From Paracoccus sp. SMMA_5_TC (GTDB taxonomy: Bacteria; Pseudomonadota; Alphaproteobacteria; Rhodobacterales; Rhodobacteraceae): 64,000 nt of DNA. Location of the stretch: positions 1 through 64,000 of the forward strand of contig NZ_CP102355.1 in NCBI RefSeq assembly GCF_009696685.2. The letters run 5' to 3'. The position numbers and the translations under genes are program-made. Every line of letters begins with the position of its first letter. Positions within the stretch are counted from its first letter, which is position 1. This document shows positions 1 through 8,958 of the stretch, piece by piece. The notes under the pieces were generated by a model. It searched no databases. It was not told the origin of the DNA and worked only from the letters and a program-made list of their open reading frames with translations.

Positions 1-1350
1 ATGGACAAGATCTGGGGTCAGGCACGAGAGGAATTGCAGAAGATTGTCGGGGCTGACAGCTTCTCTACCTGGATCGAACCCCTCCGCCTGACCGAGGTCA
101 GCGAGGGCACGGCCGTGATTGCCTGCCCCACGCGGTTCCTGTCCGATTGGGTTTCCCGCCACTACAGCGACCATATCCTCAAGGTGCTTGACCGTCTGGA
201 CGGGCCCGTTCACCGGTTGAGCTTTGAAACGCACGCCCAGCCCCCGCGTCAGGCCAATGCCTCCAGCGCTCCCCGCGCCGCAACGCCTGCCCGGCCGGCG
301 GGCGATGACGAGCTGACCGCACCCCTGGACAGCCGCTTCACCTTCGAGAATTTCGTCGTCGGCAAGCCCAACGAGCTGGCCCATGCCGCCGCGCGCCGCG
401 TGGCCGAAGGCGGGCCGGTAACCTTTAACCCGCTGTTTCTTTATGGCGGCGTCGGCCTGGGCAAGACCCACCTGATGCATGCCATCGCGCGCGAGATCCA
501 GATCAGGCAGCCGGACGCCCGGGTGCTGTATCTTTCGGCGGAACAGTTCATGTATCGCTTTGTCCAGGCGCTGCGCGACCGCACGGTGATGGATTTCAAG
601 GAACTGTTCCGCACGGTGTCGGTGCTGATGGTCGATGACGTGCAGTTCATCGCCGGCAAGGACAGCACGCAAGAGGAATTCTTCCACACCTTCAATACCT
701 TGGTCGATCAGGGCAAGCAGATCGTGATTTCGGCCGACCGTGCGCCCGGCGAAATCAAGGACATGGAGGAACGCATCAAGTCGCGCCTGCAATGCGGCCT
801 GGTCGTGGACCTGCACCCGACCGATTACGAATTGCGGCTGGGCATCCTGCAAAGCAAGACCGACAGCTTCCGCCTGCAATATCCCGGATTGCAACTGGCG
901 CCGGGGGTTCTGGAATTCCTGGCCCACCGCATCACCTCGAACGTGCGGGTGCTGGAAGGGGCGTTGCAGCGGCTGTTCGCCTTTGCCAGCCTGATGGGGC
1001 GTGAAATCACCCTGGACATGACCCAGGAATGCCTGGCCGATATCCTGCGATCCAATGACCGCAAGGTTTCGATCGAGGAAATCCAGCGCAAGGTCGCCGA
1101 ACATTACAACATCCGCCTGTCCGACATGATCGGTCCCAAACGGGTGCGCACCGTCGCCCGTCCGCGTCAGATCGCCATGTATCTGTCCAAGCAGATGACC
1201 TCGCGCAGCCTGCCCGAGATCGGGCGCCGTTTCGGCGGGCGCGATCACACCACCATCATGCACGGCGTCAAGAAGATCGAGGAGCTGCGCGGTTCGGACC
1301 GCAGCCTCGCCGAGGATCTGGACCTGCTGCGCCGGCTGCTCGAAGCCTGA
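1..1350 (+). CDS. dnaA: Chromosomal replication initiator DnaA
   Basis: DnaA binds the origin, opens the duplex and loads the replicative helicase. The 449-residue product has the full domain order: an N-terminal helicase/DiaA-interaction domain, a variable Pro/Ala-rich linker (about 75-105), the AAA+ domain with Walker A GGVGLGKTH at 149-157 and Walker B MVDDVQF near 210-216, and the DNA-binding domain with the signature GGRDHTTIMHG from residue 412. The gene begins on base 1, so any promoter or origin upstream is outside the window. dnaN follows after about 90 bases. Confidence 0.98.
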   Translation: MDKIWGQAREELQKIVGADSFSTWIEPLRLTEVSEGTAVIACPTRFLSDWVSRHYSDHILKVLDRLDGPVHRLSFETHAQPPRQANASSAPRAATPARPAGDDELTAPLDSRFTFENFVVGKPNELAHAAARRVAEGGPVTFNPLFLYGGVGLGKTHLMHAIAREIQIRQPDARVLYLSAEQFMYRFVQALRDRTVMDFKELFRTVSVLMVDDVQFIAGKDSTQEEFFHTFNTLVDQGKQIVISADRAPGEIKDMEERIKSRLQCGLVVDLHPTDYELRLGILQSKTDSFRLQYPGLQLAPGVLEFLAHRITSNVRVLEGALQRLFAFASLMGREITLDMTQECLADILRSNDRKVSIEEIQRKVAEHYNIRLSDMIGPKRVRTVARPRQIAMYLSKQMTSRSLPEIGRRFGGRDHTTIMHGVKKIEELRGSDRSLAEDLDLLRRLLEA

Positions 1351-1442
1351 TTGCACGCGCTTGACGCTGCGGGGGAATCTGCCAAATTGGCCCCCCGCAC
1401 GGCCAGCCCTGACGCAGGCCAGAACGACAACAAGGGTTGACC

Positions 1443-2561
1443 ATGAAACTCTCGATCGAACGCGCCGATCTGGTGAAAGCCGTTTCGCAGGCCCAATCCG
1501 TGGTCGAGCGCCGCAACACCATTCCGATCCTGGCCAATGTGCTGATCGAGGCGACGGCCGATGGCGTCAGCTTCCGTGCCACCGATCTGGATACCGAAAT
1601 CGTCTATCGCACCAACGCCCAGGTCGATCGGCCGGGTGCGACCACGGTTCCGGCATCGATGCTGAACGACATCGCCCGCAAGCTGCCCGACGGTGCGCTG
1701 GTGCAACTGGGGCTGGATGCCGCCACCGAGCGGCTGGCGGTGCAGGCGGGGCGCTCGAACTTCAGCCTGGCGACCCTGCCGCGCGAGGATTTCCCGGTGA
1801 TGTCCTCGTCCGAATACAGCGCCAACTTCCGCGCGCCTGCCTCGGTCCTGCGGCGGCTGTTCGACAAGTCGAAATTCGCCATCTCGAACGAAGAGACGCG
1901 CTATTACCTGAACGGCGTTTACATGCATGTGGCGCAAGGCGACAGCGGCCCCACGCTGCGCTGCGTGGCCACCGACGGGCACCGGCTGGCGCGCATCGAC
2001 GCCCCCCTGCCCGAGGGTGCGGCCGATATGCCCGGCGTGATCGTGCCGCGCAAGACCGTGGCCGAGCTGCGCAAGCTGCTGGATGATGACGACACCGAAA
2101 TCGCCGTTTCTGTCAGCGAAACCAAGGTGCGCTTCGCCACCCCGACCATTACCCTGACCTCCAAGGTGATCGACGGCACCTTCCCGGATTATTCGCGCGT
2201 GATCCCTGCGGCCAATGCCCGCAAGCTGGAAGTGGATGCCGGAGATTTCGCCAAGGCGGTGGACCGCGTCGCGACTGTCAGCAGCGAAAGATCGCGGGCG
2301 GTCAAGATGTCGCTTGATGAGGATCGGCTGGTCCTGTCGGTGAACGCTCCCGATTCGGGCGCTGCCGAAGAGGAGCTGCCGGTGGCCTATGCCGACGATC
2401 CGCTGGAAATCGGGTTCAACGCCAAATACCTGCATGAAATCGCCAGCCAGATCGAACGCGAGAACGCGGTGTTCTTCTTCAATGGCGCGGGCGATGCGGC
2501 CCTGATCCGCGAGGGCGCGGACACCAGCGCCGTCTATGTCGTCATGCCGATGCGGGTGTGA
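1443..2561 (+). CDS. dnaN: DNA polymerase III beta subunit (sliding clamp)
   Basis: This is the ring-shaped processivity clamp of DNA polymerase III and a landing platform for other replication proteins. The 372-residue product starts MKLSIERADL and ends MPMRV, both typical of DnaN, and spans the usual three repeated clamp domains. The ATG at 1443 is preferred over an in-frame TTG six bases upstream because clamps normally begin at the MKLSI-type sequence. The stop codon overlaps the GTG start of recF in GTGA, which implies translational coupling. A GC-rich inverted repeat (1369-1375 with 1392-1398) lies between dnaA and dnaN. Confidence 0.97.
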   Translation: MKLSIERADLVKAVSQAQSVVERRNTIPILANVLIEATADGVSFRATDLDTEIVYRTNAQVDRPGATTVPASMLNDIARKLPDGALVQLGLDAATERLAVQAGRSNFSLATLPREDFPVMSSSEYSANFRAPASVLRRLFDKSKFAISNEETRYYLNGVYMHVAQGDSGPTLRCVATDGHRLARIDAPLPEGAADMPGVIVPRKTVAELRKLLDDDDTEIAVSVSETKVRFATPTITLTSKVIDGTFPDYSRVIPAANARKLEVDAGDFAKAVDRVATVSSERSRAVKMSLDEDRLVLSVNAPDSGAAEEELPVAYADDPLEIGFNAKYLHEIASQIERENAVFFFNGAGDAALIREGADTSAVYVVMPMRV

Positions 2562-3631
2562 GCCTTGTCCGGCTGCGTCTGACCCAGTTTCGCAGCTGGG
2601 AGCGGCTGGGCCTGGAGCTTGACCAGCGCCCGCTGGCGATTCACGGCCCGAACGGCGCCGGCAAGACCAATATTCTCGAGGCGGTGTCGATGTTGTCTCC
2701 CGGGCGTGGCATGCGCGGGGCCAACGCCGCCGATCAGGCCCGGCGTGGTCCGGGTGCGGGCTGGCAGATCCGGGCCGAGACCGACCAGCACCAGATCGTC
2801 ACCCGCGCCCTGCCCGGCCAGTCGCGCGAGGTCGAGATCGACGGCAAGCCCGCTGCGCAGGTTGCGCTGGGGCGGCTGTTGCGGGTGATCTGGCTGACAC
2901 CGGCCATGGACCGGCTGTGGACCGACGCACCCGAGGCACGACGCCGGTTTCTGGACCGGCTGACGCTGAGTTTTACCCCTGGCCATGCCGAGGACGCGCT
3001 GGCCTATGACAAGGCCATGCGCGAAAGAAACCGGCTGCTGCGCGACCAGATCCGGGATCCGGCCTGGTATCGGGCGCTTGAAATCCAGATGGCGGATGCC
3101 GGGGCGGCCGTGACCCGGAACCGGCTGGACGCGCTGGACCGGTTGATGGTGGCGCAACAGGGCGCGGCAACCAGTTTCCCTGCCGCCCGTCTGACGCTGC
3201 TGGCGGGCGAGGGTTTTGCCGATGACCCCGATCCGGACAGTATCGCGGCACGGCTGGCGCAGGGGCGCGGGCGCGACATGGCGGCCGGGCGCAGCCTGAC
3301 CGGGCCGCATCGCGCCGATCTGGGAGCGCATTGGGGACCGCAGGACATGCCGGCGGCGCTGTCCTCGACCGGCGAGCAAAAGGCGCTGCTGCTGTCGGTG
3401 ATTCTGGCCAATGCCAGGGCACTGGCGGGCCAGGGGCCGCTACTGCTTCTGGATGAGGTCGCAGCGCATCTGGACGCCGAACGGCGGGCGGCGCTTTACG
3501 ACGAAATCTGCGCGCTCCAGGCTCAGGCGCTGCTGACCGGCACCGGCCCCGAACTGTTCGAGCCCTTGCGCGGACGCGCGCAATTCCTGCCGGTCATCCG
3601 GCAGGATCAGGGCTCGGACCTGGCACGATAA
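2558..3631 (+). CDS. recF: DNA replication and repair protein RecF
   Basis: RecF is an SMC-like ATPase that helps load RecA at gaps with RecO and RecR. The 357-residue product has Walker A GPNGAGKT at 30-37, an ABC-type signature region STGEQKALLL and Walker B LLLLDEVAAHLD near the C-terminus. It starts with GTG inside the dnaN stop (four-base overlap). Its last 38 bases overlap the 3' end of the convergent adenine deaminase gene. gyrB, which often follows recF, is not next to it here. Confidence 0.95.
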   Translation: MSLVRLRLTQFRSWERLGLELDQRPLAIHGPNGAGKTNILEAVSMLSPGRGMRGANAADQARRGPGAGWQIRAETDQHQIVTRALPGQSREVEIDGKPAAQVALGRLLRVIWLTPAMDRLWTDAPEARRRFLDRLTLSFTPGHAEDALAYDKAMRERNRLLRDQIRDPAWYRALEIQMADAGAAVTRNRLDALDRLMVAQQGAATSFPAARLTLLAGEGFADDPDPDSIAARLAQGRGRDMAAGRSLTGPHRADLGAHWGPQDMPAALSSTGEQKALLLSVILANARALAGQGPLLLLDEVAAHLDAERRAALYDEICALQAQALLTGTGPELFEPLRGRAQFLPVIRQDQGSDLAR

Positions 3632-5396
3632 GATCGACCAGCCGGAACTCGCGCACATCGACGATGCCCAGATCCGAGATGCGCAGCTCCGGGATCACCA
3701 CCAGCGCCAGCAGCGAATGCTGCATATAGGCGTTGTTCAGCGTGCAGCCGCAATCGCGCATCGCCTGCACAATGGCCTGTGCGGCCACCGCGACTTCGGC
3801 GGCGGGCCGGTCCGACATCAGCCCGGCGATGGGCAGCGCCACCGTCGCCAGTTCTGCGCCGTCGCGAAACACCGTGACCCCGCCCCCGATGGCACCCAGA
3901 TGATTTGCCGCCGCGGCCATGTTGTCGCGATCGGTACCGACCACGATCATGTGATGGCTGTCATGAGCCACGGTCGAAGCCACGGCCACCCGTCCCTGAT
4001 AGCCGAAACCGGAAACAAAGCCGTTGACCACGCTGCCGGTGCCGCGGTGGCGCTCGACCAGCGCGATCTGGCAGACCTCGCCCTGGCCTTCGACCACACC
4101 GTCGCGGATTGGCAGTTCCGCCTGCAAGGCGCGGGTGGGCGCCTGGTTTTCCACCACGCCGATCACCCGCACCCGTGCGCTGTCGCCGCTGGCCCGCACC
4201 TGGAAATCCTGCGCGGTCAGGGTCTTGCCCAGATGCACGGAATCGCGCGCCCGCGCCGGCCAGTCGATGCGCGGGCAATCGACCAGCAATTGCCCGTCGC
4301 GGGCCACCACCTGCCCCTGGGCCACCACCAGTTCGATCGGCAATTGCCGCAGATCGGATGTCAGGATCACATCCGCGCGCCGGCCGGGGGTGATGCTGCC
4401 CAGTTCGCGCTCCAGCCCGAAATGCTGCGCGGCGTTGATGGTCGCCATCTGGATCGCCACCAGCGGATCGCAACCGCAATCGATGGCATGGCGCACCACC
4501 CGGTTCATGTGACCTTCGTTGACCAGCGTGCCGGAATGGCTGTCGTCGGTGCACAGGATGAAGAACCGCGGGTCCAGACCTTTTTCGGTGATGGCGGTGA
4601 TCTGCGGTTCGACATCATACCAGGCCGAGCCGTAACGCATCATGCAGCCCATGCCCTGGCGCACCCGGGCGATACCTTGTGCCTCGCTGGTGGTTTCGTG
4701 GTCATCGGCCGCGCCGCCGGCGACATAGGCATGAAACGGCCGCCCCAGGTCGGGGCTGGCATAATGGCCGCCCACGGTCTTGCCTGCGGCACGCGTCGCC
4801 GCGATTTCGGCCAGCATCTGGCGGTCTCCGGCGGCGACAGCCGGAAAGTTCATCATCTCGCCCAGGCCGATGATTCCGTCCCAGCCCATCGCCTGCGCCA
4901 CCTCGCCCTCGGTAATCGGGGCGCCGGTGGTTTCCAGCCCGGGGGCCGAGGGCGCACAGCTGGGCATCTGGGTGAACATGCTGATCGGCTGCAGCAGCGA
5001 TTCGTCGCGCATCAGCCGCACGCCTTCAAGGCCCAGCACATTGGCCACCTCGTGCGGATCGTGAAAAATGGTGGTGGTGCCATGCGGAATTACCGCCCCG
5101 GCAAAGCCGGCCGGCGTCAGCATCCCCGATTCGACATGCATATGCGCATCGATCAGCCCCGGCACCATGAACCGGCCGGCGGCCTCGATGACCTCGGTCT
5201 GCGGACCAATGGCTGGGCCGGCATCGGGCCCGACATAGGCCACGCGCCCGTCGGCGATGGCGATGTCGGTATCGGCGATCACCTCGCGGCTATGCACGTT
5301 CACCCACCGACCGCCGCGGATCACCAGATCGGCGGGCGCGCGCCCCGCGGCCACCTCGACCAGGCGCGGCTGCGATTCGATCCAGGGTTTCAGCAT
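3594..5396 (-). CDS. ade: Adenine deaminase
   Basis: This enzyme converts adenine to hypoxanthine and ammonia for purine salvage. The 600-residue product has the amidohydrolase metal site DAHMHVESGML about 85-95 residues in, a second metal/active-site stretch HDPHEVANVLG, and the C-terminal adenine deaminase domain. Length matches the family. The ATG at 5396 follows a good ribosome-binding site (AAGGAG). It is divergent from recO across about 60 bases and convergent with recF, with which it shares 38 bases. The name rests on whole-protein resemblance to Ade/AdeC; some relatives have other substrates. Confidence 0.9.
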   Translation of the reverse strand: MLKPWIESQPRLVEVAAGRAPADLVIRGGRWVNVHSREVIADTDIAIADGRVAYVGPDAGPAIGPQTEVIEAAGRFMVPGLIDAHMHVESGMLTPAGFAGAVIPHGTTTIFHDPHEVANVLGLEGVRLMRDESLLQPISMFTQMPSCAPSAPGLETTGAPITEGEVAQAMGWDGIIGLGEMMNFPAVAAGDRQMLAEIAATRAAGKTVGGHYASPDLGRPFHAYVAGGAADDHETTSEAQGIARVRQGMGCMMRYGSAWYDVEPQITAITEKGLDPRFFILCTDDSHSGTLVNEGHMNRVVRHAIDCGCDPLVAIQMATINAAQHFGLERELGSITPGRRADVILTSDLRQLPIELVVAQGQVVARDGQLLVDCPRIDWPARARDSVHLGKTLTAQDFQVRASGDSARVRVIGVVENQAPTRALQAELPIRDGVVEGQGEVCQIALVERHRGTGSVVNGFVSGFGYQGRVAVASTVAHDSHHMIVVGTDRDNMAAAANHLGAIGGGVTVFRDGAELATVALPIAGLMSDRPAAEVAVAAQAIVQAMRDCGCTLNNAYMQHSLLALVVIPELRISDLGIVDVREFRLVDLIVPGPSPDPAG

Positions 5397-5458
5397 CTCA
5401 CTCTCCTTGTTCCTGACCCCCAGATTGCGGCAGGGTGGCGGCGAAGGAAAGGCATCCG

Positions 5459-6190
5459 ATGGAATGGAGCGGCGACGCCAGCGTCATCACCCTGACCCGC
5501 CATGGCGAAAGCGCGGCGATCCTGACCGTGCTGTCGTCGGATGCGGGGCTGCTGCGCGGCCTGGTGCCGGGCGGCGCCAGCGCCCGACGCGCGGCGATGC
5601 TTCAGCCGGGAAACCGCGTCAGCCTGCGCTGGCGCGCCCGGCTCGAGGATCAGCTGGGCACCTTTGCCGCCGAGCCCCTGCGCGCGCGGCCGGGGTTGCT
5701 GGCCACGGCCGAAGCCTTGGCCGGGCTGAACGCCATCACCGCGCTGCTAAGCTATGCCCTGCCCGAACGTGACCCACACCCGCGCCTGGCGCAGAGGACC
5801 GAAAGCCTGCTGGACCGGATCGATCAGGCCGCGCCCTGGGCCGAGCATTATCTGCGTTGGGAGCTGTGCCTGCTGGACGAACTTGGATTTGGACTGGACC
5901 TGGATGCCTGCGCCATCACCGGCCGACGTCAGGGGCTGGCCTATGTCAGTCCGCGCAGCGGCCGCGCGGTATCGGCCGAGGCCGCAGGCGACTGGGCGCC
6001 ACGACTGCTGCCGCTACCCACCATGCTGGGCGGGTGCGGCAATGGCGGGCTGGCCGACGGGCTGCGCCTGACCGGCCATTTCCTGCACGCGCGCCTGGCC
6101 GAGGCCCACGCCGGCCGGCCCCTGCCCGCGGCCCGCGCCCGCCTGGTGGCGCGCCTGCTGGATCGGCCTGCGGACGCGGCTAGCGGCTGA
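5459..6190 (+). CDS. recO: DNA repair protein RecO
   Basis: RecO anneals single strands and loads RecA with RecF and RecR. The 243-residue product begins MEWSGDASVI, the OB-fold start typical of alphaproteobacterial RecO. The ATG at 5459 is chosen for that reason over an in-frame GTG at 5435, which would add eight residues. The C-terminal helical part contains the two long RecO helices but no obvious zinc-binding cysteine cluster. The last 11 bases overlap the stop region of the convergent lipoprotein gene. Confidence 0.92.
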   Translation: MEWSGDASVITLTRHGESAAILTVLSSDAGLLRGLVPGGASARRAAMLQPGNRVSLRWRARLEDQLGTFAAEPLRARPGLLATAEALAGLNAITALLSYALPERDPHPRLAQRTESLLDRIDQAAPWAEHYLRWELCLLDELGFGLDLDACAITGRRQGLAYVSPRSGRAVSAEAAGDWAPRLLPLPTMLGGCGNGGLADGLRLTGHFLHARLAEAHAGRPLPAARARLVARLLDRPADAASG

Positions 6191-6575
6191 CCGCGCGCCA
6201 GCGGATGGTGACCTCGGGGCCGGTCATGATCAGCTCATCACCCTCGCGCCGGGCTTCGCGCACGGCGGCGAGTGCGTCGAAGAACGCATTCTCGCCCCCT
6301 TCCTGGATGCAGGCGCGGCGGGTGGTGGCAAGCGCGCCCAGATCCAGCGCCGGCAGGGTGGCGCGGTTCTTGCCCATGTAATTGTTGCATGGCCCCTGGC
6401 CGGACACCGCCCCATCTGCTGCCAGGCTGAACGTGGGCTTGCCCGAAACCGTTACCCCCTCGATGGCGATCAGGTCGTAATCGCCCACCAGGGCAGCGGC
6501 CTTGTCCTCGGCCTCGCTGCATCCTGCCAGGCCGAAAGCCAGCGGCAGGCTCAGCGCCATCAGCATCTTGCGCAT
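6180..6575 (-). CDS. META-domain lipoprotein (first of a tandem pair)
   Basis: This is a 131-residue predicted lipoprotein. The signal peptide ends in the lipobox LAGC with the acylated Cys at residue 19. The rest is a META domain (HslJ-like), with the motif DGAVSGQGPCNNYMG and the later paired Cys in TTRRAC. HslJ-like proteins sit in the envelope and are linked to stress or novobiocin tolerance, but the molecular role is not known. The ATG at 6575 is chosen because it places the signal peptide correctly. The downstream neighbour on the genome (6618-7037) is a paralogue transcribed just ahead of it. Confidence 0.8.
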   Translation of the reverse strand: MRKMLMALSLPLAFGLAGCSEAEDKAAALVGDYDLIAIEGVTVSGKPTFSLAADGAVSGQGPCNNYMGKNRATLPALDLGALATTRRACIQEGGENAFFDALAAVREARREGDELIMTGPEVTIRWRAVSR

Positions 6576-6617
6576 CGCGACACTCCTTTTTGCGGACCGG
6601 TCACAGGCCACCCTTGG

Positions 6618-7037
6618 TTACTTGCGATAGCCGGGTTCATAGGTCAGATAGGTCGGGCCCATGATCGTCAGCACGCCACCTTCGTAGCTGATGCCGTTCG
6701 CCTGGCTCAGAGCCTGGAAATAGCGCCGCTCAAGTTCGCCTGCCTTGCCGGTGCAACCGATTTCGGTCTGGGTCAGCGGCCCCAGCTTGAACGCAGGCGG
6801 CTCGGCGGTTTGCGGGGCGGCATAGCTGTTGCAGGGCGCCTGCCCCGAAATCGAGCCATCGGCGGCGATGGTCATGCCGACATTGCGCTGCGGCACGGTA
6901 TCGGCGCCGATGCCGACCAGCACATAGGGACCGGTGGGCACGGCGCTGCCCGGGGTGCTGCTGGGCGGCACGGGTTCGCAGGCGGCAAGCCCAAGCGTCG
7001 CGGCAAGGGCCAGGCAAATCATCGGCATACGGGTCAT
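6618..7037 (-). CDS. META-domain lipoprotein (second of a tandem pair)
   Basis: This 139-residue protein has a signal peptide ending in LAAC, with lipid-modified Cys at residue 20, and a META domain with DGSISGQAPCNSY plus a later Cys in QTEIGC. The shared pattern (DG-x-SGQ-x-PCN) with the gene at 6180-6575 shows the two arose by duplication. They are 42 bases apart on the same strand, so probably one transcript. The start at 7037 gives a normal signal peptide; the longer reading to 7088 would not. Confidence 0.8.
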   Translation of the reverse strand: MTRMPMICLALAATLGLAACEPVPPSSTPGSAVPTGPYVLVGIGADTVPQRNVGMTIAADGSISGQAPCNSYAAPQTAEPPAFKLGPLTQTEIGCTGKAGELERRYFQALSQANGISYEGGVLTIMGPTYLTYEPGYRK

Positions 7038-7115
7038 GGCGGCAGCTCCGTTCAATCTGTTGCCGCCATAATGCCTGATCGGCCGCAACTGTCCAGCAGG
7101 CGCGGGAATTTCGCG

Positions 7116-8759
7116 TCAGTCCAGCAGCCTGCGTGCAATGACCTGCGCCTGGATCTCGGCCGCGCCCTCGAAGATGTTGAGGATGCGGGCATCGCACAGG
7201 ATCCTGCTGACCGGATATTCCAGCGCAAAGCCATTGCCGCCGTGGATCTGCAGGGCATTGTCGGCCGCCGCCCAGGCGACGCGCGCGCCCAAAAGCTTGG
7301 CCATCCCCGCCTCGAGGTCGCAGCGCCGGCCGTGATCCTTTTCCCAGGCGCTGAAATAGGTCAACTGCCGGGCGATCATGATTTCCACCGCCATCATCGC
7401 CAGCTTGTCGGCCACGCGCGGAAAGGCGGCCAGCGCCTTGCCGAACTGCTTGCGGTCCAGCGCATAGCGCAAACCCATCTCGCAGGCGGCCTGGGCCACG
7501 CCCACGGCGCGGGCGGCCGTCTGGATGCGCGCCGATTCAAAGGTCTCCATCAGCTGCTTGAAGCCGCGCCCCGGCGTGCCACCCAACAGGTTGTCGCCCC
7601 TGACGCGGAAGCCGTCAAAGCCCAGTTCGTATTCCTTCATCCCGCGATAGCCCAGAACGCCGATTTCACCGCCGGTCATGCCGGGGGTCGGGAACGGGTC
7701 CGCATCGGTGCCCGGCTGCTTTTCGGCCAGGAACATCGACAGCCCGCGCCAGTCGCTGCTGTCTGGATCGGTGCGAGCCAGCAGCGTCATCACATGGGTG
7801 CGTTGGGCGTGGGTGATCCAGGTCTTGTTGCCGGTAATCACCCAGTCGTCGCCATCGCGCACTGCACGCGTGCGCAGGCTGCCCAGGTCCGAGCCGGTGT
7901 TCGGTTCGGTGAATACGGCGGTGGACAGGATCTGCCCCGAGGCCAGACCGGGCAGCCATTTCTGCTTCTGTTCGTCGGTGCCGCCGCACAGGATCAGCTC
8001 GGCCGCGATCTCGCTGCGGGTGCCAAGGCTGCCGACGCCTATATAGCCGCGCGACAGTTCCTCGGTCACGACAACCATCGAGGCCTTGGACAGCCCAAGC
8101 CCGCCATATTCCTCGGGGATGGTCAGACCGAACACACCCAGCTCGGCCAGTTCCTCGATGATTTCCATCGGGATCAGCTGATCCTTCAGGTGCCATTCGT
8201 GGGCGTTCGGGATCACCCGTTCCTCGGCATAGCGGTGGAACTGGTCGCGGATCATGCCCAGATCCTCATCGAGGCCGGCATCGCCAAAGGTGGAACGGCC
8301 CAGCGCATCCTGCATCAGGCCGGCCAGTTCGGCGCGCGCGGCCGGCGTGTTGCCGCCCATCAGCGCAAGGGCGGCCGCGCCCGGCTGCCAGGCGATGCCC
8401 AGATCGGACAGGCGGGCAAATTCGTGCTGGCTCATCGGAATCCCGCCCTGGATCTGGGTCAGGTATTCGCCCAGGCCGATTTCCAGGATCCGCTGTTCCA
8501 TCGCGCCCAGCCGGCCCTGATCCTGCAATCGCGCCGCCCAGCCGGTCAGCTGGCGGATCGATTCCACATAGGTGGCCAGCCATGACAGCGCATGCGCGGC
8601 GTGCTGGTGCTGTTCCAGCAGATCCGCCTGCGGCTTGCCGTCGCGGCTGACCAGGGCGCGCAGCGCCTCGGTCGCGCGGGCCAGCAGATCGGACAGATCC
8701 GGCAGCGCCGCCTGGGCAGTGGTCATGATGTCGGGCGAATCGGCGGGCTTGTCCTTCAT
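7116..8759 (-). CDS. mcd: (2S)-methylsuccinyl-CoA dehydrogenase (probable)
   Basis: This 547-residue acyl-CoA dehydrogenase has an unusually long N-terminal extension of about 160 helical residues before the flavoprotein core, which fits Mcd of the ethylmalonyl-CoA pathway rather than ordinary 380-residue enzymes. In the core, TEPNTGSDLGSLRT is the FAD/substrate stretch, RKQFGKALAAF is the dimer/FAD signature, and IFEGAAEIQ near the C-terminus carries the presumed catalytic Glu. Mcd oxidises methylsuccinyl-CoA to mesaconyl-CoA during acetyl-CoA assimilation. The family is certain. The exact substrate is inferred from length and overall resemblance. Confidence 0.75.
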   Translation of the reverse strand: MKDKPADSPDIMTTAQAALPDLSDLLARATEALRALVSRDGKPQADLLEQHQHAAHALSWLATYVESIRQLTGWAARLQDQGRLGAMEQRILEIGLGEYLTQIQGGIPMSQHEFARLSDLGIAWQPGAAALALMGGNTPAARAELAGLMQDALGRSTFGDAGLDEDLGMIRDQFHRYAEERVIPNAHEWHLKDQLIPMEIIEELAELGVFGLTIPEEYGGLGLSKASMVVVTEELSRGYIGVGSLGTRSEIAAELILCGGTDEQKQKWLPGLASGQILSTAVFTEPNTGSDLGSLRTRAVRDGDDWVITGNKTWITHAQRTHVMTLLARTDPDSSDWRGLSMFLAEKQPGTDADPFPTPGMTGGEIGVLGYRGMKEYELGFDGFRVRGDNLLGGTPGRGFKQLMETFESARIQTAARAVGVAQAACEMGLRYALDRKQFGKALAAFPRVADKLAMMAVEIMIARQLTYFSAWEKDHGRRCDLEAGMAKLLGARVAWAAADNALQIHGGNGFALEYPVSRILCDARILNIFEGAAEIQAQVIARRLLD

Positions 8760-8958
8760 GGGCGTTCCTTGTCGGCAGCGGGGTGCGGCATTGCAGCATG
8801 ATTAACGCCTTTGCAGACGCAGCGCAACTATCATGCGCACAGACGACGCCTTTCGCACGATAATAACCCGCCCACCCTTGCAATGCCGACAACCACCGGC
8901 ACGGCGCTGGAACTGCGACCGGCTGCGGTGTAACCCCGACCCAGAACAGGAGAGTGCG

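Noticed and set aside
1..1442. Replication origin near dnaA
   Set aside because: No cluster of DnaA boxes or AT-rich unwinding region is visible around or after dnaA; upstream sequence is outside the window.
3717..5495. A 592-codon open frame on the plus strand opposite adenine deaminase
   Set aside because: It is rich in His, Gln, Arg and Gly, has no recognisable domain, and lies fully antisense to a clear enzyme gene. GC-rich DNA commonly leaves such frames open.
8760..8958. Repeated TTGCA-type words between mcd and dapE as possible PccR/RamB sites
   Set aside because: The repeats are irregular in spacing and do not form the expected paired TTTGCAAA elements.
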